DNA of 64,000 nt from Mesorhizobium sp. L-8-3 (lineage in GTDB: Bacteria > Pseudomonadota > Alphaproteobacteria > Rhizobiales > Rhizobiaceae), in assembly GCF_016756615.1 (NCBI RefSeq), contig NZ_AP023262.1:3969501-4033500 (forward strand), read 5' to 3'. The translations under genes and the position numbers were made by a program. This document shows positions 28,101 to 36,968 of this stretch, piece after piece; within the stretch, counting starts at the first letter, position 1, and each line of letters begins with the position of its first letter. Under the pieces are notes generated by a model. That model searched no databases and was not told the DNA's origin. It saw nothing but the letters and a program-made list of their open reading frames with translations.

Positions 28101-29864
28101 ATGAACACCGATCGCATTCAACGCCGCCTCGTCGCCATCCTCGCGGCCGACGTCGTCGGTTACAGCCGGCTCATCGAGCGGGACGAGGCGGGCACCTTGG
28201 CGGAACTGAAACGCCGGTGGGCCGAGGTCGTCGAGCCGCTCGTCGTGCGCTATGGCGGCCGCATCTTCAAGACCATCGGCGACGCCATACTGGCAGAGTT
28301 CGGCAGCACGGTCGGCGCGGTCGAGTGCGGGGTGGAATTGCAGAAAGCGATGTCAGCCGCCAATGATGCGGGACCCGGCGAACGGCGCATGGTGATACGC
28401 GTCGGCATCCATCTGGGCGACGTGGTCGTGGAAGGCGACGACCTTTATGGCGACGGCGTCAATGTCGCGTCGCGCATCGAGGGCGTCGCGGATCCTGGCG
28501 GCATCGCCATTTCGGACGGGGTTCACGAGCATGTGCATGGCCGCATCAAGGTAAGTTTCATCGACGGCGGAATCCGCGAGCTCAAGAACATCGAGAGGGC
28601 GCTCCGCGTCTGGACATGGTCACCCGACATGGAGGGCGCCGACGCGGCGATCGCCGGCGCGGCGCCGCAGCCCGTGCCGAGCAGCAGGCCGTCGATCGCC
28701 GTCCTTCCCTTCGACAACATGTCGGGAGATCCCGACCAGGGTTACTTCGCCGACGGGATCACCGAAGACATCATCACCGATCTGTCCAAGGTCTCGGGGC
28801 TGTTCGTCATCGCGCGAAATTCCTCGTTTGCCTACAAGGGTTTGGTGCGTGACATTCGCAAGGTGAGTCAGGAACTCGGGGTTCGCTACGTGCTTGAAGG
28901 CAGCGTGCGCCGGGCGGCCAACCGGATCCGCATCAACGCGCAGATGATCGACGGCACCACGGGCGGCCACCTGTGGGCCGAACGTTACGATCGCGACCTT
29001 GAGGACATCTTTGCCGTGCAGGACGAGGTGACGCGCACCATCGTCACGGCGCTGGAGGTGAAGCTGACTGCCGGCGAGGAGGCCCGGCGCGGAAGCCTGG
29101 GCAAGATCGCCCCTGAGGTCTACGACCTGCTCGTGCGCTCCCGCCAGGTAGCCTTGCAGCTTCGGCCGGAGGCTGCGGCCGAGGCGAAGTCCATCCTGGA
29201 GCGCGTGATCGCGATGGATCCCGGCGTGGCTCTCGCCTACGGGCGGCTGTCGGTCATATATTTCGCCGAATATGTCAACCAGTGGAACAATGCGACCGAA
29301 GAACATCTGGTGAAGGCGCGCGAGCTTGCCCTCAAGGCGATCGAGACGGACGAGAGCGAGCCGCAGGCCCATATTGCCCTCGCCATCGCCCATACCTGGG
29401 CCAGGAACTGGGAGGAGGCGGAAAAGGCCGCCGAGCGCGGCGTCGCACTCGGCCCGAACCTGGCGGACGCCTATACGTCGCTCGGCAATGTCAGGGATTT
29501 CCAGGGGCGCCATGAGGAGGCCGCCGCCCTCTACCGGCGGGCGCATCGGCTCGACCCGCAGTTCGATCTGTCCCTGCATTTCCTTGGCCGGGCCCTGTTG
29601 GCGCTCGGCCGCTACGACGAGGCCGAGATCGCCTTCAAGCGCCGCTTGTCGCTGGCGCCGCACTCGGACATGACACGCTTCTATCTTGCCTGCCTCTATG
29701 GCCTTACCGGCCAGGCGGAAGAGGCACGACGTTACTGGAAGGAAACGCACGAGGTCAATCCGGGCTTCTCCATCGAGCGGCTGCGGCAGATCCTTCCGTA
29801 CAAGGATCCCGACCAGTTCGAGCATCTTACGCAGGGGCTGCGCGACGTCGGCATCCTGGGCTGA
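28101..29864 (+). CDS. class III adenylate/guanylate cyclase with TolB-like and TPR regions
   Basis: 587 residues. Residues ~8-170 form a class III nucleotide cyclase: first metal Asp in ILAADVVGYSRL, second in TIGDAILAEF, and the transition-state N/R pair in GDGVNVASRIEG, so it looks catalytically intact. Residues ~205-330 are the TolB/FlgO-like module that starts SIAVLPFDNMSGDPDQGYF. The C-terminal ~250 residues are TPR repeats. There are no transmembrane helices. It probably makes cAMP in response to protein partners; many paralogues occur in rhizobia. Divergent from ndvB across a 203-bp gap. Confidence 0.88.
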   Translation: MNTDRIQRRLVAILAADVVGYSRLIERDEAGTLAELKRRWAEVVEPLVVRYGGRIFKTIGDAILAEFGSTVGAVECGVELQKAMSAANDAGPGERRMVIRVGIHLGDVVVEGDDLYGDGVNVASRIEGVADPGGIAISDGVHEHVHGRIKVSFIDGGIRELKNIERALRVWTWSPDMEGADAAIAGAAPQPVPSSRPSIAVLPFDNMSGDPDQGYFADGITEDIITDLSKVSGLFVIARNSSFAYKGLVRDIRKVSQELGVRYVLEGSVRRAANRIRINAQMIDGTTGGHLWAERYDRDLEDIFAVQDEVTRTIVTALEVKLTAGEEARRGSLGKIAPEVYDLLVRSRQVALQLRPEAAAEAKSILERVIAMDPGVALAYGRLSVIYFAEYVNQWNNATEEHLVKARELALKAIETDESEPQAHIALAIAHTWARNWEEAEKAAERGVALGPNLADAYTSLGNVRDFQGRHEEAAALYRRAHRLDPQFDLSLHFLGRALLALGRYDEAEIAFKRRLSLAPHSDMTRFYLACLYGLTGQAEEARRYWKETHEVNPGFSIERLRQILPYKDPDQFEHLTQGLRDVGILG

Positions 29865-29876
29865 CCGGGCAGGGCG

Positions 29877-30374
29877 TCAGCCCTCCCTGTCGCCCAGGCG
29901 GATGTGGCAGCAGCCGGGGCCGTGGCCCGGTGTCCAGGTGACGTTCTCGAAGCGCACGCCCGTCGCCTCGAAGAGGCCGCGGTCGAAAGCGCCGGCGATC
30001 CGGCACAGCGTCGCGAGCCGCTCGCCATCGATCCCGGCCTCGACCCAGGCATCCTTCAGTGGGCATCTCCTGACACGGAAGGCGATGTGTCTTCCGTCGC
30101 GTTCGACGTCGGTCGGATACATGCGTCCGCCGTCCGGGCTGGCTGCGAGGAAGGCTTCGCCGATCGCGCGGGCATCGTTCGGCCCGAAGCCGCGGAACGC
30201 CGCTTCGGCGACCTCGCGGCCGCGTCTTTCGATGACGCGGATCATCAGCGCCTCGGCGTCGTCCGGGCCGAGCGTCGCCGCGAGCTCGTCATAGAACAGC
30301 CGGTAGAGGTCGGCGCGATTGCGGAACGCGGCGTCGAGTTCACGCGACAAAGTCTCGGCGCGGTCGTCCTTCAT
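29877..30374 (-). CDS. L-2-amino-thiazoline-4-carboxylic acid hydrolase family protein
   Basis: 165 residues resembling the ATC hydrolase family, which opens L-2-amino-thiazoline-4-carboxylate to N-carbamoyl-L-cysteine. Visible blocks are LYRLFYDELAATLG, the Cys-containing FRVRRCPLKDAW and the C-terminal TPGHGPGCCHIRLGD; these Cys and His residues may bind a metal or take part in catalysis. Its ATG overlaps the stop of the upstream ABC ATPase by 4 bp, so it is the last gene of the peptide-type transporter operon. This suggests the transporter carries a sulfur-containing cyclic or amino-acid-like substrate. Some family members may act on other compounds. Confidence 0.65.
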   Translation of the reverse strand: MKDDRAETLSRELDAAFRNRADLYRLFYDELAATLGPDDAEALMIRVIERRGREVAEAAFRGFGPNDARAIGEAFLAASPDGGRMYPTDVERDGRHIAFRVRRCPLKDAWVEAGIDGERLATLCRIAGAFDRGLFEATGVRFENVTWTPGHGPGCCHIRLGDREG

Positions 30375-31168
30375 GGCACGGGTTCCTCTTTCATCGGCAC
30401 GACGAGACGCGGCGCCGCGGCGACCAGCGCTTGCGCCGTCGGCGAGCGCGGTGCCGTCACCACCTGGCGCGCCGGGCCGGTTTCGACCTTGGCGCCGGCA
30501 TCCATCACTGCGATCCGGTGGGCGATAATGCGCACCGCAGCGAGATCGTGCGTCACGAACAGATAGGCAGTGCGATCGCGTTCCTGGATGTCGATGAGCA
30601 AGGCCAGGATCTGCCGGCGCGTGGCGACGTCGAGGGCGGAGACAGCCTCGTCGAGGACGATGAGCGCAGGCTTTGTGGCGAGCGCCCGGGCGATCGCCAC
30701 GCGCTGGCGCTGGCCGCCGGACATTTCGTGGATCGGGCGCCGGGCGAAATCCGAGGGGAGTCCGACGCGGTCGAGCAGCGCCGCGATCGCATAAGCGCGC
30801 TCGGCCCTGCCGGCGATACGGTGGATGCGTAGCGGGTCAGCCAGCACACGGCCGACCGTGGCGCGCGGATTGAACGCGGCCTGCGGATCCTGGAACACCA
30901 TCTGCAGCCTGGCCCGCGCCGCGCGCAGGCTTCGCCCGCCGAGAGCCAGGAGATCGGTCCCCTCGAAACGGATCGTGCCGCGATCGGGCTCTATCAGCCG
31001 CAGCACCATCCGGGCGAGCGTCGACTTGCCGCTGCCGGACGGCCCGACGAGCGCCAGCGTCTCGCCGCGGTTGACGATGAGATCGACGCCGGCGACCGCG
31101 TCGAAGCGCCGTCCGCCCCGCAGGAACGACTTGCTCAGGCCGGAGATCGCGAGCAGCGGTTCGGTCAC
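30371..31168 (-). CDS. ABC transporter ATP-binding protein, oligopeptide/dipeptide type (DppF-like)
   Basis: Second ATPase of the importer. From the GTG at 31168, which overlaps the previous stop as GTGA, it has 265 residues; an upstream ATG at 31195 is possible but less consistent with the coupling seen across this operon. Walker A GPSGSGKST, the Q-loop VFQDPQAAFNPR typical of Opp/Dpp ATPases, signature MSGGQRQR and Walker B ALIVLDEAVSALD are all present. It lacks the long C-terminal extension of classical DppF. It pairs with the ATPase upstream. Confidence 0.87.
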   Translation of the reverse strand: MTEPLLAISGLSKSFLRGGRRFDAVAGVDLIVNRGETLALVGPSGSGKSTLARMVLRLIEPDRGTIRFEGTDLLALGGRSLRAARARLQMVFQDPQAAFNPRATVGRVLADPLRIHRIAGRAERAYAIAALLDRVGLPSDFARRPIHEMSGGQRQRVAIARALATKPALIVLDEAVSALDVATRRQILALLIDIQERDRTAYLFVTHDLAAVRIIAHRIAVMDAGAKVETGPARQVVTAPRSPTAQALVAAAPRLVVPMKEEPVP

Positions 31169-31950
31169 GCGTCTGCCCCCGTCCGTTGTCGCCATGGCGT
31201 CTCGCCATAAGCTCCGATCAGCGCCCCCGTATAGGGATCGCCAGGTGCCGACAGGATGTCGCGCGTGGCGCCTGCCTCCACCACGCGGCCGCCGCGCAGC
31301 ACCATGATGCGATCCGCGAGGCCGGAGGCGAGCGCGATGTCATGGGTGATGAAGAGCAGCGACATTTCCTCCGCCGCGACGATGTCGCGGATCAGTGTGA
31401 CGATCTCAGCCTGCACGATCGTGTCGAGGGCGCTGGTCGCCTCGTCCGCGATGAGAAGTTTCGGCTTCGCCGCGATCGCCGCGGCGATCGCCACCCGCTG
31501 CTTCTGCCCGCCGGAGAGCTGATGCGGAAAGGTTCTCAGCAGCGCCGCAGGATCCGGCAGCTTCACCTGGTCGATCAGTTCGGCGGCACGCTGAAGGGAA
31601 GCTCTCCAGCCGAGGCCCAGATGGGTATGCACGACCTCCGCCACCTGCTCGCCGACGGTGAGCACCGGGTCGAGACTGGCCGACGGATCCTGGAAGACGA
31701 AGCCGAAATCCTTGCCTGCCACGGGCGGAGTGTCCAAGGCTGGCCAGAGGATGCGGCCGGAGACCTGCGCCTGCTGCGGCAGCAGGCCGGCGACAGCCAG
31801 TGCGAGCGTGCTCTTGCCCGAGCCGCTTTCGCCGATGACGGCGAGCCGCTCGCCCGCGGCGACGTCGAGGCCGACACCGCCAAGCGCGGCGGCGGCCCTG
31901 TCGGCGCGCCGGTAGGACACGGTGAGATTGGCGACCGCCAGCAACGACAT
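31165..31950 (-). CDS. ABC transporter ATP-binding protein, oligopeptide/dipeptide type (DppD-like)
   Basis: First ATPase, 261 residues from the ATG at 31950 that overlaps the permease stop by one base (TGATG). It has Walker A GESGSGKST, Q-loop VFQDPSASLDPV, signature LSGGQKQRVAIA and Walker B LLIADEATSALD. The open frame continues upstream into the permease region as nonsense, so the start is chosen by homology and coupling. The usual Cys-rich C-terminal oligo_HPY extension is very short here. Confidence 0.88.
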   Translation of the reverse strand: MSLLAVANLTVSYRRADRAAAALGGVGLDVAAGERLAVIGESGSGKSTLALAVAGLLPQQAQVSGRILWPALDTPPVAGKDFGFVFQDPSASLDPVLTVGEQVAEVVHTHLGLGWRASLQRAAELIDQVKLPDPAALLRTFPHQLSGGQKQRVAIAAAIAAKPKLLIADEATSALDTIVQAEIVTLIRDIVAAEEMSLLFITHDIALASGLADRIMVLRGGRVVEAGATRDILSAPGDPYTGALIGAYGETPWRQRTGADA

Positions 31951-32777
31951 CAGGCATGTCTCCGCTTTGCCGCGGAGGCCTCGACCACGCCTTCCCCGAA
32001 CAGATAGACGCCGAGCACGGCCAGCACGAGGGCAATGCCGGGGATGATCGACAGATAGGGCGCGGAGCGCAGCACGGTGCGGCCTTCCGCGATCATGGCG
32101 CCCCAGGTCACCCGGTTCGGGTCGCCAAGCCCGAGGAAGGAGAGGGCGGCTTCGGTGAGGATGGCGCCCGCCACGATGACCGAGGAAAGCGCCAGCACCG
32201 GCGGCAGGGCGTTGGGCAGCACCTCGCGAAAAGCGATCTCGAGGGGATGCATGCCGACGACCCGGCTCGCCGCGACGAAATCGCGCTCGCGGATGGACAG
32301 GACCTCCGCCCGCGCGATGCGCGCCGGCCCGGTCCAGGCACTGAGCGCGATGGCCGTCGCAACGACGCCGAGCGAGGGGCCGGAGACGCTGACGAAGGCG
32401 AGCGCCAGCAAAAAGCCAGGGACCGTCTGGAAGGCGTCGGTGAGCCGCATCAGCGCCTCGTCGACCAGCCCGCCGGAGAAGCCCGCCAGCGTGCCGACGA
32501 TCGCGCCGATCGCAAGTGCGGCGGCCGCGGCGGCGAGGCTGACGGCGAGCGAGGTGCGCGCGCCGTGCATCAATCCGGCGAGCACATCCCTGCCCAGCCT
32601 GTCGGTGCCGAGAAAATGGGCGGGGTCCTGGAAAGGCTGCAGCAATGCCGGGCCGGCGATCGACAGCGGATCGCGTGGGAAGAAATAGGGCGCGGCCAGC
32701 GCGGTGCCGGCCAGGACGACCAGGATCAGCAGGCCCGCGATCCCTTCGGGGCTGCCGAGCATCCGCAGCACCTTCAC
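31950..32777 (-). CDS. ABC transporter permease, dipeptide type (DppC-like)
   Basis: 275 residues from the GTG at 32777 that overlaps the DppB-like stop (GTGA). One N-terminal helix precedes a periplasmic stretch with HFLGTDRLGRDVLAGLMHG, the usual DppC mark. Further helices carry the EAA-like cytoplasmic loop around AASRVVGMHPLEIAFREVLP. It forms the pore with the DppB-like subunit. No native ATG is available near the N-terminus, and homology starts at KVLRMLGSPEG, which supports GTG. Confidence 0.87.
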   Translation of the reverse strand: MKVLRMLGSPEGIAGLLILVVLAGTALAAPYFFPRDPLSIAGPALLQPFQDPAHFLGTDRLGRDVLAGLMHGARTSLAVSLAAAAAALAIGAIVGTLAGFSGGLVDEALMRLTDAFQTVPGFLLALAFVSVSGPSLGVVATAIALSAWTGPARIARAEVLSIRERDFVAASRVVGMHPLEIAFREVLPNALPPVLALSSVIVAGAILTEAALSFLGLGDPNRVTWGAMIAEGRTVLRSAPYLSIIPGIALVLAVLGVYLFGEGVVEASAAKRRHA

Positions 32778-33760
32778 GTTGATCCTCCGTTCGAGCCGAC
32801 GCGCGGGTCGAGCAGGGCATAGGCGATGTCGACGGCGAGATTGACCACGATCACCAGCACGGCGCTGACCAGGATGATGCCGAGCAGCAGCGGCGTATCG
32901 CGGGATGCGACCGCTTCCTGCGCGAGACGGCCGAGGCCGGGCACCGAGAAGACGCTTTCGATGACGACGCTGCCGCCGAGCATGCTGGCCGACTGCAGCC
33001 CGAGCATGGTGACGACAGGCAGGAGGGCGTTGCGCGCGACGTGACGCAGCACGATGCGCCGGCGCGGGATGCCTCGCGCCCTGGCGGCGAGCACGAAATC
33101 CATGCGCCAGACTTCGGCCATTCCGGCCCGCATCATACGCAGATAGAGCGCGAGGTAGATGAAGCCGAGGGCCGCGACCGGCAGCAGCAGGTGGCGCGCG
33201 ATGTCCAGGGCACGGTCGAGGCCGGTCTTGCCCGAGGCGATGGTCTCGATGCCGCCGAGCGGCAGCCAGCGAAGCTGCACGGAGAACACGACGATCAGCA
33301 CCAGGCCCAGCCAGAAACCCGGCACCGCGTAGAGCGCCAACGAGCCGATCGACAAGGCACGGTCGCGGACCGAGCCCGGCCGGGCGCCGGCGACGATGCC
33401 GAGCAGCGAGCCGAGGCCGAAGGAAAGCGCCGTGGCGCTGCCCATCAGCAGGAAGGTGGTCGGCAACCTCTCCACGATCACATCCCGGATGGGCCGCGCG
33501 AAGGTGACCGACCAGCCGAGATCGCCCTGGGCGAGCGCCTGGAGATAGGTCGTGAAGCGTGCCGTGGCGGATTGATCGAGCCCCCATTGCCGGCGCAACT
33601 CCTGGACGAGGCCGGCATCGCCGCCGATCGAGACCACATAGGCGTCGACTGCGTCGCCCGGCGACGCCTCGAGCAGGAGGAAGGCGCCGACCACGACGAT
33701 CAGCAGTACCGGCACGGCGGCGACCAGACGCCGCCGGATGAGGATGAAGGCACGGTTCAT
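32774..33760 (-). CDS. ABC transporter permease, dipeptide type (DppB-like)
   Basis: 328 residues, six hydrophobic segments, the first at about 12-30 (AAVPVLLIVVVGAFLL). The coupling loop is around ARARGIPRRRIVLRHVARNA, as in DppB/NikB permeases, and QGDLGWSVTFARPI is the typical post-helix-1 block. It lies 140 bp downstream of the binding protein and overlaps the next permease by 4 bp. The substrate is not evident from the permease itself. Confidence 0.88.
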   Translation of the reverse strand: MNRAFILIRRRLVAAVPVLLIVVVGAFLLLEASPGDAVDAYVVSIGGDAGLVQELRRQWGLDQSATARFTTYLQALAQGDLGWSVTFARPIRDVIVERLPTTFLLMGSATALSFGLGSLLGIVAGARPGSVRDRALSIGSLALYAVPGFWLGLVLIVVFSVQLRWLPLGGIETIASGKTGLDRALDIARHLLLPVAALGFIYLALYLRMMRAGMAEVWRMDFVLAARARGIPRRRIVLRHVARNALLPVVTMLGLQSASMLGGSVVIESVFSVPGLGRLAQEAVASRDTPLLLGIILVSAVLVIVVNLAVDIAYALLDPRVGSNGGST

Positions 33761-33900
33761 GACGTTGCTGGAGACCGTCCAGCTAATCGGCCATCTGCCC
33801 CATCGAGAGCGGGACTACTGGCACGATCGAGGCGGATGCTGTGGCGTGCGTGTTTCACTGTCATTGTTCCGAAGCCCGGCTGCTTCGCAACGCGACAATG

Positions 33901-35511
33901 TCACGTTTCGAGCCAGGTGTCCGCCCAGTTCGATACGGCCCAACGCGGATTGTTGGAGATGTTGCGAACCGAATCCCGCGCCACCGTGACGAACCCCCAT
34001 TCCGCTACGTTGATGAGCGGCAGGTCTTCGGCCACCTTGCGCTGGAAATCCCGATAGAGTGCGATGCGCGCCTCGGGGTCCAATGTCTGCGCCGCTTCGG
34101 CAATGATGCGGTCGAGCTCGGTATTGGCGTAGCCGCCCTGGTTGGAGAAGGGCACGCCGTCGGGAATGCCGCTTTGCACCAGGATCGTCGTCGAGATCGC
34201 CGGATCGCCGCGGAAGACCGGCGGAGCCACGGCGAGGTCGAAAGCGTGGTCGGTATAGACAGCCTTCTGATGCGCGGCCGCGTCGTTGTTGACGAGTTGC
34301 GCGTCGATGCCGATCACCGCCAGTGCTTGGCGAAGATAGTCGCCGAACTGCCTGGTTTCGTTGAAGTAGGGCGCCGGCAGCAGCTTCAGGCCGAAGCGCT
34401 TGCCATCGGCCCCTCGCTTGTAGCCGGCCTCGTCCAGCAGGGCGTCGGCCTTGGCCGGATCGAAGGGATAGGTTGGTACATCGGGAGTATAGAACTGCTT
34501 GTCGTTGCGCGGCACCGGCCCGGTGGATGCACTGGCGTAACCGAGGAAGATCGCCTTCACCACGAAGTCCCTGTCGATGGCGTGGGCGATCGCCTGCCGC
34601 ACCTTGAGGTCGGCGAGTTCCTTGCGCCGGTGGTTGATCTCGACGACGAGCTGATAGGTGAGGGCCTCGTAGCCCCTGGTGATTACCTCGATGCCGGGCA
34701 CCGTGGAGATGCGGGCGAGATCGGCGAGCGGAACGGCCGAGAAGGCGGCGAGGTGGATTTCCTCGGCCTCGAGCGCTCCGGCCGCCGCCGCCCGGTCCGG
34801 CAGGACACGATAGACGATCTCGTCGAGACGGGGTTCGCCGGCGTTCCAATAGTCGGGGTTGCGCTCCAGCCGGTAATATTCGCCGGTCTTGTGCTCGGCG
34901 AACTTGTACGGGCCGGTGCCGACCGGCGCGGTGTTGGCGGGGTTCGCCGCGATATCCGTGCCTTCATAAAGATGCTTCGGCACGACGCTGGTCAGCGCCG
35001 GGAGCGCATTCCTGATGAGCTGGAACGGCGTCGGCCTGGAAAAGCGGAAGACCGCGGTCTGCGCATCGGGCGTGTCGACGGCCTCGAGATCCTTGAAGAC
35101 GACGCGGCCGAGATTCTGCAGGGGTTTCCACAGTTGCAGCGCCGAGAAGGCGACGTCGGCCGAGGTGAACGGCTCGCCGTCATGCCATTTTACGCCTTCG
35201 CGCAGCCGGAAGGTCACCGACAGGCCGTCGGCCGATTGTTCCCAGCCGGTGGCGAGCCGGCCTTCCAGCCCATCCGTGCCGTCGAAGGAAGCTTCCGCCA
35301 ACGGCTCGACGATCTTGCTCGATATGAAGAAGACACCGTTCGAGGCGACGACCGCGGGGTTGAGGTTGCGCGGCTCCGAATCGGCCGCGACGACCAGCCG
35401 TCCGCCGATCTTCGGCTGCTGCGCGAAGGCGATGCGGGGCAAGGCGGTCGAAGCGAGCAGCACCGCCGTTCCTCGGAAAAGCCGGCGCCGCGAAAGTCCT
35501 TTTTCCCACAT
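33901..35511 (-). CDS. ABC transporter substrate-binding protein, family 5 (peptide/nickel type)
   Basis: Periplasmic binding protein, 536 residues from the ATG at 35511 (AAGGAG nine bases ahead); an in-frame ATG at 35574 adds an unlikely leader. The N-terminus SRRRLFRGTAVLLASTALPRI has a twin-arginine followed by a hydrophobic core, so Tat export is possible. The SBP_bac_5 fold is shown by GGRLVVAADSEPRNLNPA, LREGVKWHDGEPFTSADVAF and VGTGPYKFAEH. It heads the minus-strand operon that ends with the ATC-hydrolase-like gene, which suggests a thiazoline or cysteine-derived ligand rather than a plain peptide; this is inference. Confidence 0.88.
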   Translation of the reverse strand: MWEKGLSRRRLFRGTAVLLASTALPRIAFAQQPKIGGRLVVAADSEPRNLNPAVVASNGVFFISSKIVEPLAEASFDGTDGLEGRLATGWEQSADGLSVTFRLREGVKWHDGEPFTSADVAFSALQLWKPLQNLGRVVFKDLEAVDTPDAQTAVFRFSRPTPFQLIRNALPALTSVVPKHLYEGTDIAANPANTAPVGTGPYKFAEHKTGEYYRLERNPDYWNAGEPRLDEIVYRVLPDRAAAAGALEAEEIHLAAFSAVPLADLARISTVPGIEVITRGYEALTYQLVVEINHRRKELADLKVRQAIAHAIDRDFVVKAIFLGYASASTGPVPRNDKQFYTPDVPTYPFDPAKADALLDEAGYKRGADGKRFGLKLLPAPYFNETRQFGDYLRQALAVIGIDAQLVNNDAAAHQKAVYTDHAFDLAVAPPVFRGDPAISTTILVQSGIPDGVPFSNQGGYANTELDRIIAEAAQTLDPEARIALYRDFQRKVAEDLPLINVAEWGFVTVARDSVRNISNNPRWAVSNWADTWLET

Positions 35512-35928
35512 GGCGTCATCTCCTTCAATTCGCCCCGCCACATGGCGGGCCGGCGCCAAATGCCGTCCTGTCAATCACTATGCGCCCGAGACGGGCTGGG
35601 CCAAGCACGCCATTGCCGGCTTCGCCCGGAAGCTGGAAATCCTTGCCGCATCCGCGCCGGGGAGCGGAACCGCGACGCCGCATTGTGGTCGCGCGGCATG
35701 GCCCTCGTCCATCCCGGCACGGCCCGATTGCGGCTAGGCCAGGCGTAGACCGGAGCGCAGCGGCATTGTGCCAGCGCATCCAGGCGGCCATGCCAGGGCA
35801 GAACGGGAATCCCGTACGCTGATCCAAGGCGAAAGGATTTTGCGTCCCGCCATCCAACAATGGAACGGTCGCAGCTCCGTATTTCTATAAAATCGATAGA
35901 GTATGGGGAATAGTCAGCGGAGGCACAC
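35512..35928. other. divergent promoter region between two ABC operons
   Basis: No credible gene. A perfect hairpin CCCGCCA-CA-TGGCGGG at 35534-35549 lies in the leader of the minus-strand binding-protein gene, 23 bp before its start and next to the ribosome site. An inverted repeat TCTAT/ATAGA with a 7-bp spacer lies at 35884-35900, 28 bp before the sulfate-binding gene, and could be an operator. Weak open frames in both directions do not look like protein. Confidence 0.4.
35884..35900. promoter_or_regulatory. inverted repeat before the sulfate operon
   Basis: TCTAT-N7-ATAGA in an AT-rich patch just upstream of the sulfate-binding gene, whose AGCGGAGG ribosome site follows. Sulfate importers are usually controlled by sulfur supply, so a regulator site here is reasonable, but I cannot match the motif to a known protein. 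Confidence 0.3.
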
Positions 35929-36957
35929 ATGATCCAGCTTCGTTCCCGACCGATCCTTGCGGGCCTACTTGCCGGCGCGGTCCAAATGGGCGTACTCGGC
36001 TCGGCCCTCGCCGATGCTACGCTGCTGAACGTGTCCTATGATCCGACACGTGAGCTCTACAAGGAATTCAACGCTGCCTTCGCCGAGAAATGGAAGGCCG
36101 AGACGGGCGAGACGGTCACCATCCGGACCTCCCACGGCGGCTCCGGCAAGCAGGCGCGGGCGGTGATCGACGGGCTCGATGCCGATGTCGTGACGCTGGC
36201 GCTCGAAAGCGACATCAACGCCATTGCCGAAAACTCGCAGAAGATAGCTTCCGACTGGCGCGGGAGGCTGCCGAACAATTCCTCGCCCTACACATCGACC
36301 ATCATCTTTCTCGTCCGCAAGGGCAATCCCAAAGACATCAGGGATTGGGGCGACCTGGTAAAGGACGGCGTTCAGGTCATCACGCCCAACCCCAAGACCT
36401 CCGGCGGAGCCCGCTGGAACTACCTGGCGGCCTGGGCCTGGGCAAACACGCAGTTCGGCGGCGACGAGGCCAGGATCAAGGACTATATCGGGACACTCTT
36501 TACGCATGTGCCCGTGCTCGACACCGGGGCGCGCGGCTCGACCGTGACCTTCGCCCAGCGCGGCCTGGGTGACGTGCTGCTGGCCTGGGAGAACGAGGCC
36601 TATCTCGCGCTCGACGAGTTCGGCGCTGACAATTTCGACGTCGTCATCCCGCCCACCTCGATTCTGGCCGAACCGCCGGTGGCGCTGGTCGACGGCAATG
36701 TCGATGCCAAGGGTACCCGTAAGGTGGCGCAGGCCTATCTCGAATATCTCTATTCGGAGCAAGGCCAGCGGCTCGCCGCAAGGCACCACTACCGCCCGTC
36801 CAGGCCCGAGCTTGTTCCGGCCGAGGAACTGCAGAAGCTGCCCGAGATCAAGCTGGTGTCGATCGACGACCCGATCTTCGGCGGATGGAAGAAGTGGCAG
36901 CCCTATCATTTCGGTGAGGGCGGGATCTTCGACCAGATCTACAAGCCGGCCAGGTAG
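35929..36957 (+). CDS. sbp: sulfate ABC transporter substrate-binding protein
   Basis: Periplasmic sulfate (or thiosulfate) binding protein, 342 residues. The signal peptide ends at GSALA, then DATLLNVSYDPTRELYKEFN, the family N-terminus. Other hallmarks are TSHGGSGKQARAV, VTLALESDI, TPNPKTSGGARWNYL and DTGARGSTVTFAQRG, which line the oxyanion pocket. First of four genes sbp-cysT-cysW-cysA. Whether sulfate or thiosulfate is preferred cannot be decided by eye, so the symbol could also be cysP. Confidence 0.93.
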   Translation: MIQLRSRPILAGLLAGAVQMGVLGSALADATLLNVSYDPTRELYKEFNAAFAEKWKAETGETVTIRTSHGGSGKQARAVIDGLDADVVTLALESDINAIAENSQKIASDWRGRLPNNSSPYTSTIIFLVRKGNPKDIRDWGDLVKDGVQVITPNPKTSGGARWNYLAAWAWANTQFGGDEARIKDYIGTLFTHVPVLDTGARGSTVTFAQRGLGDVLLAWENEAYLALDEFGADNFDVVIPPTSILAEPPVALVDGNVDAKGTRKVAQAYLEYLYSEQGQRLAARHHYRPSRPELVPAEELQKLPEIKLVSIDDPIFGGWKKWQPYHFGEGGIFDQIYKPAR

Positions 36958-36968
36958 GCTAGGTGCCA

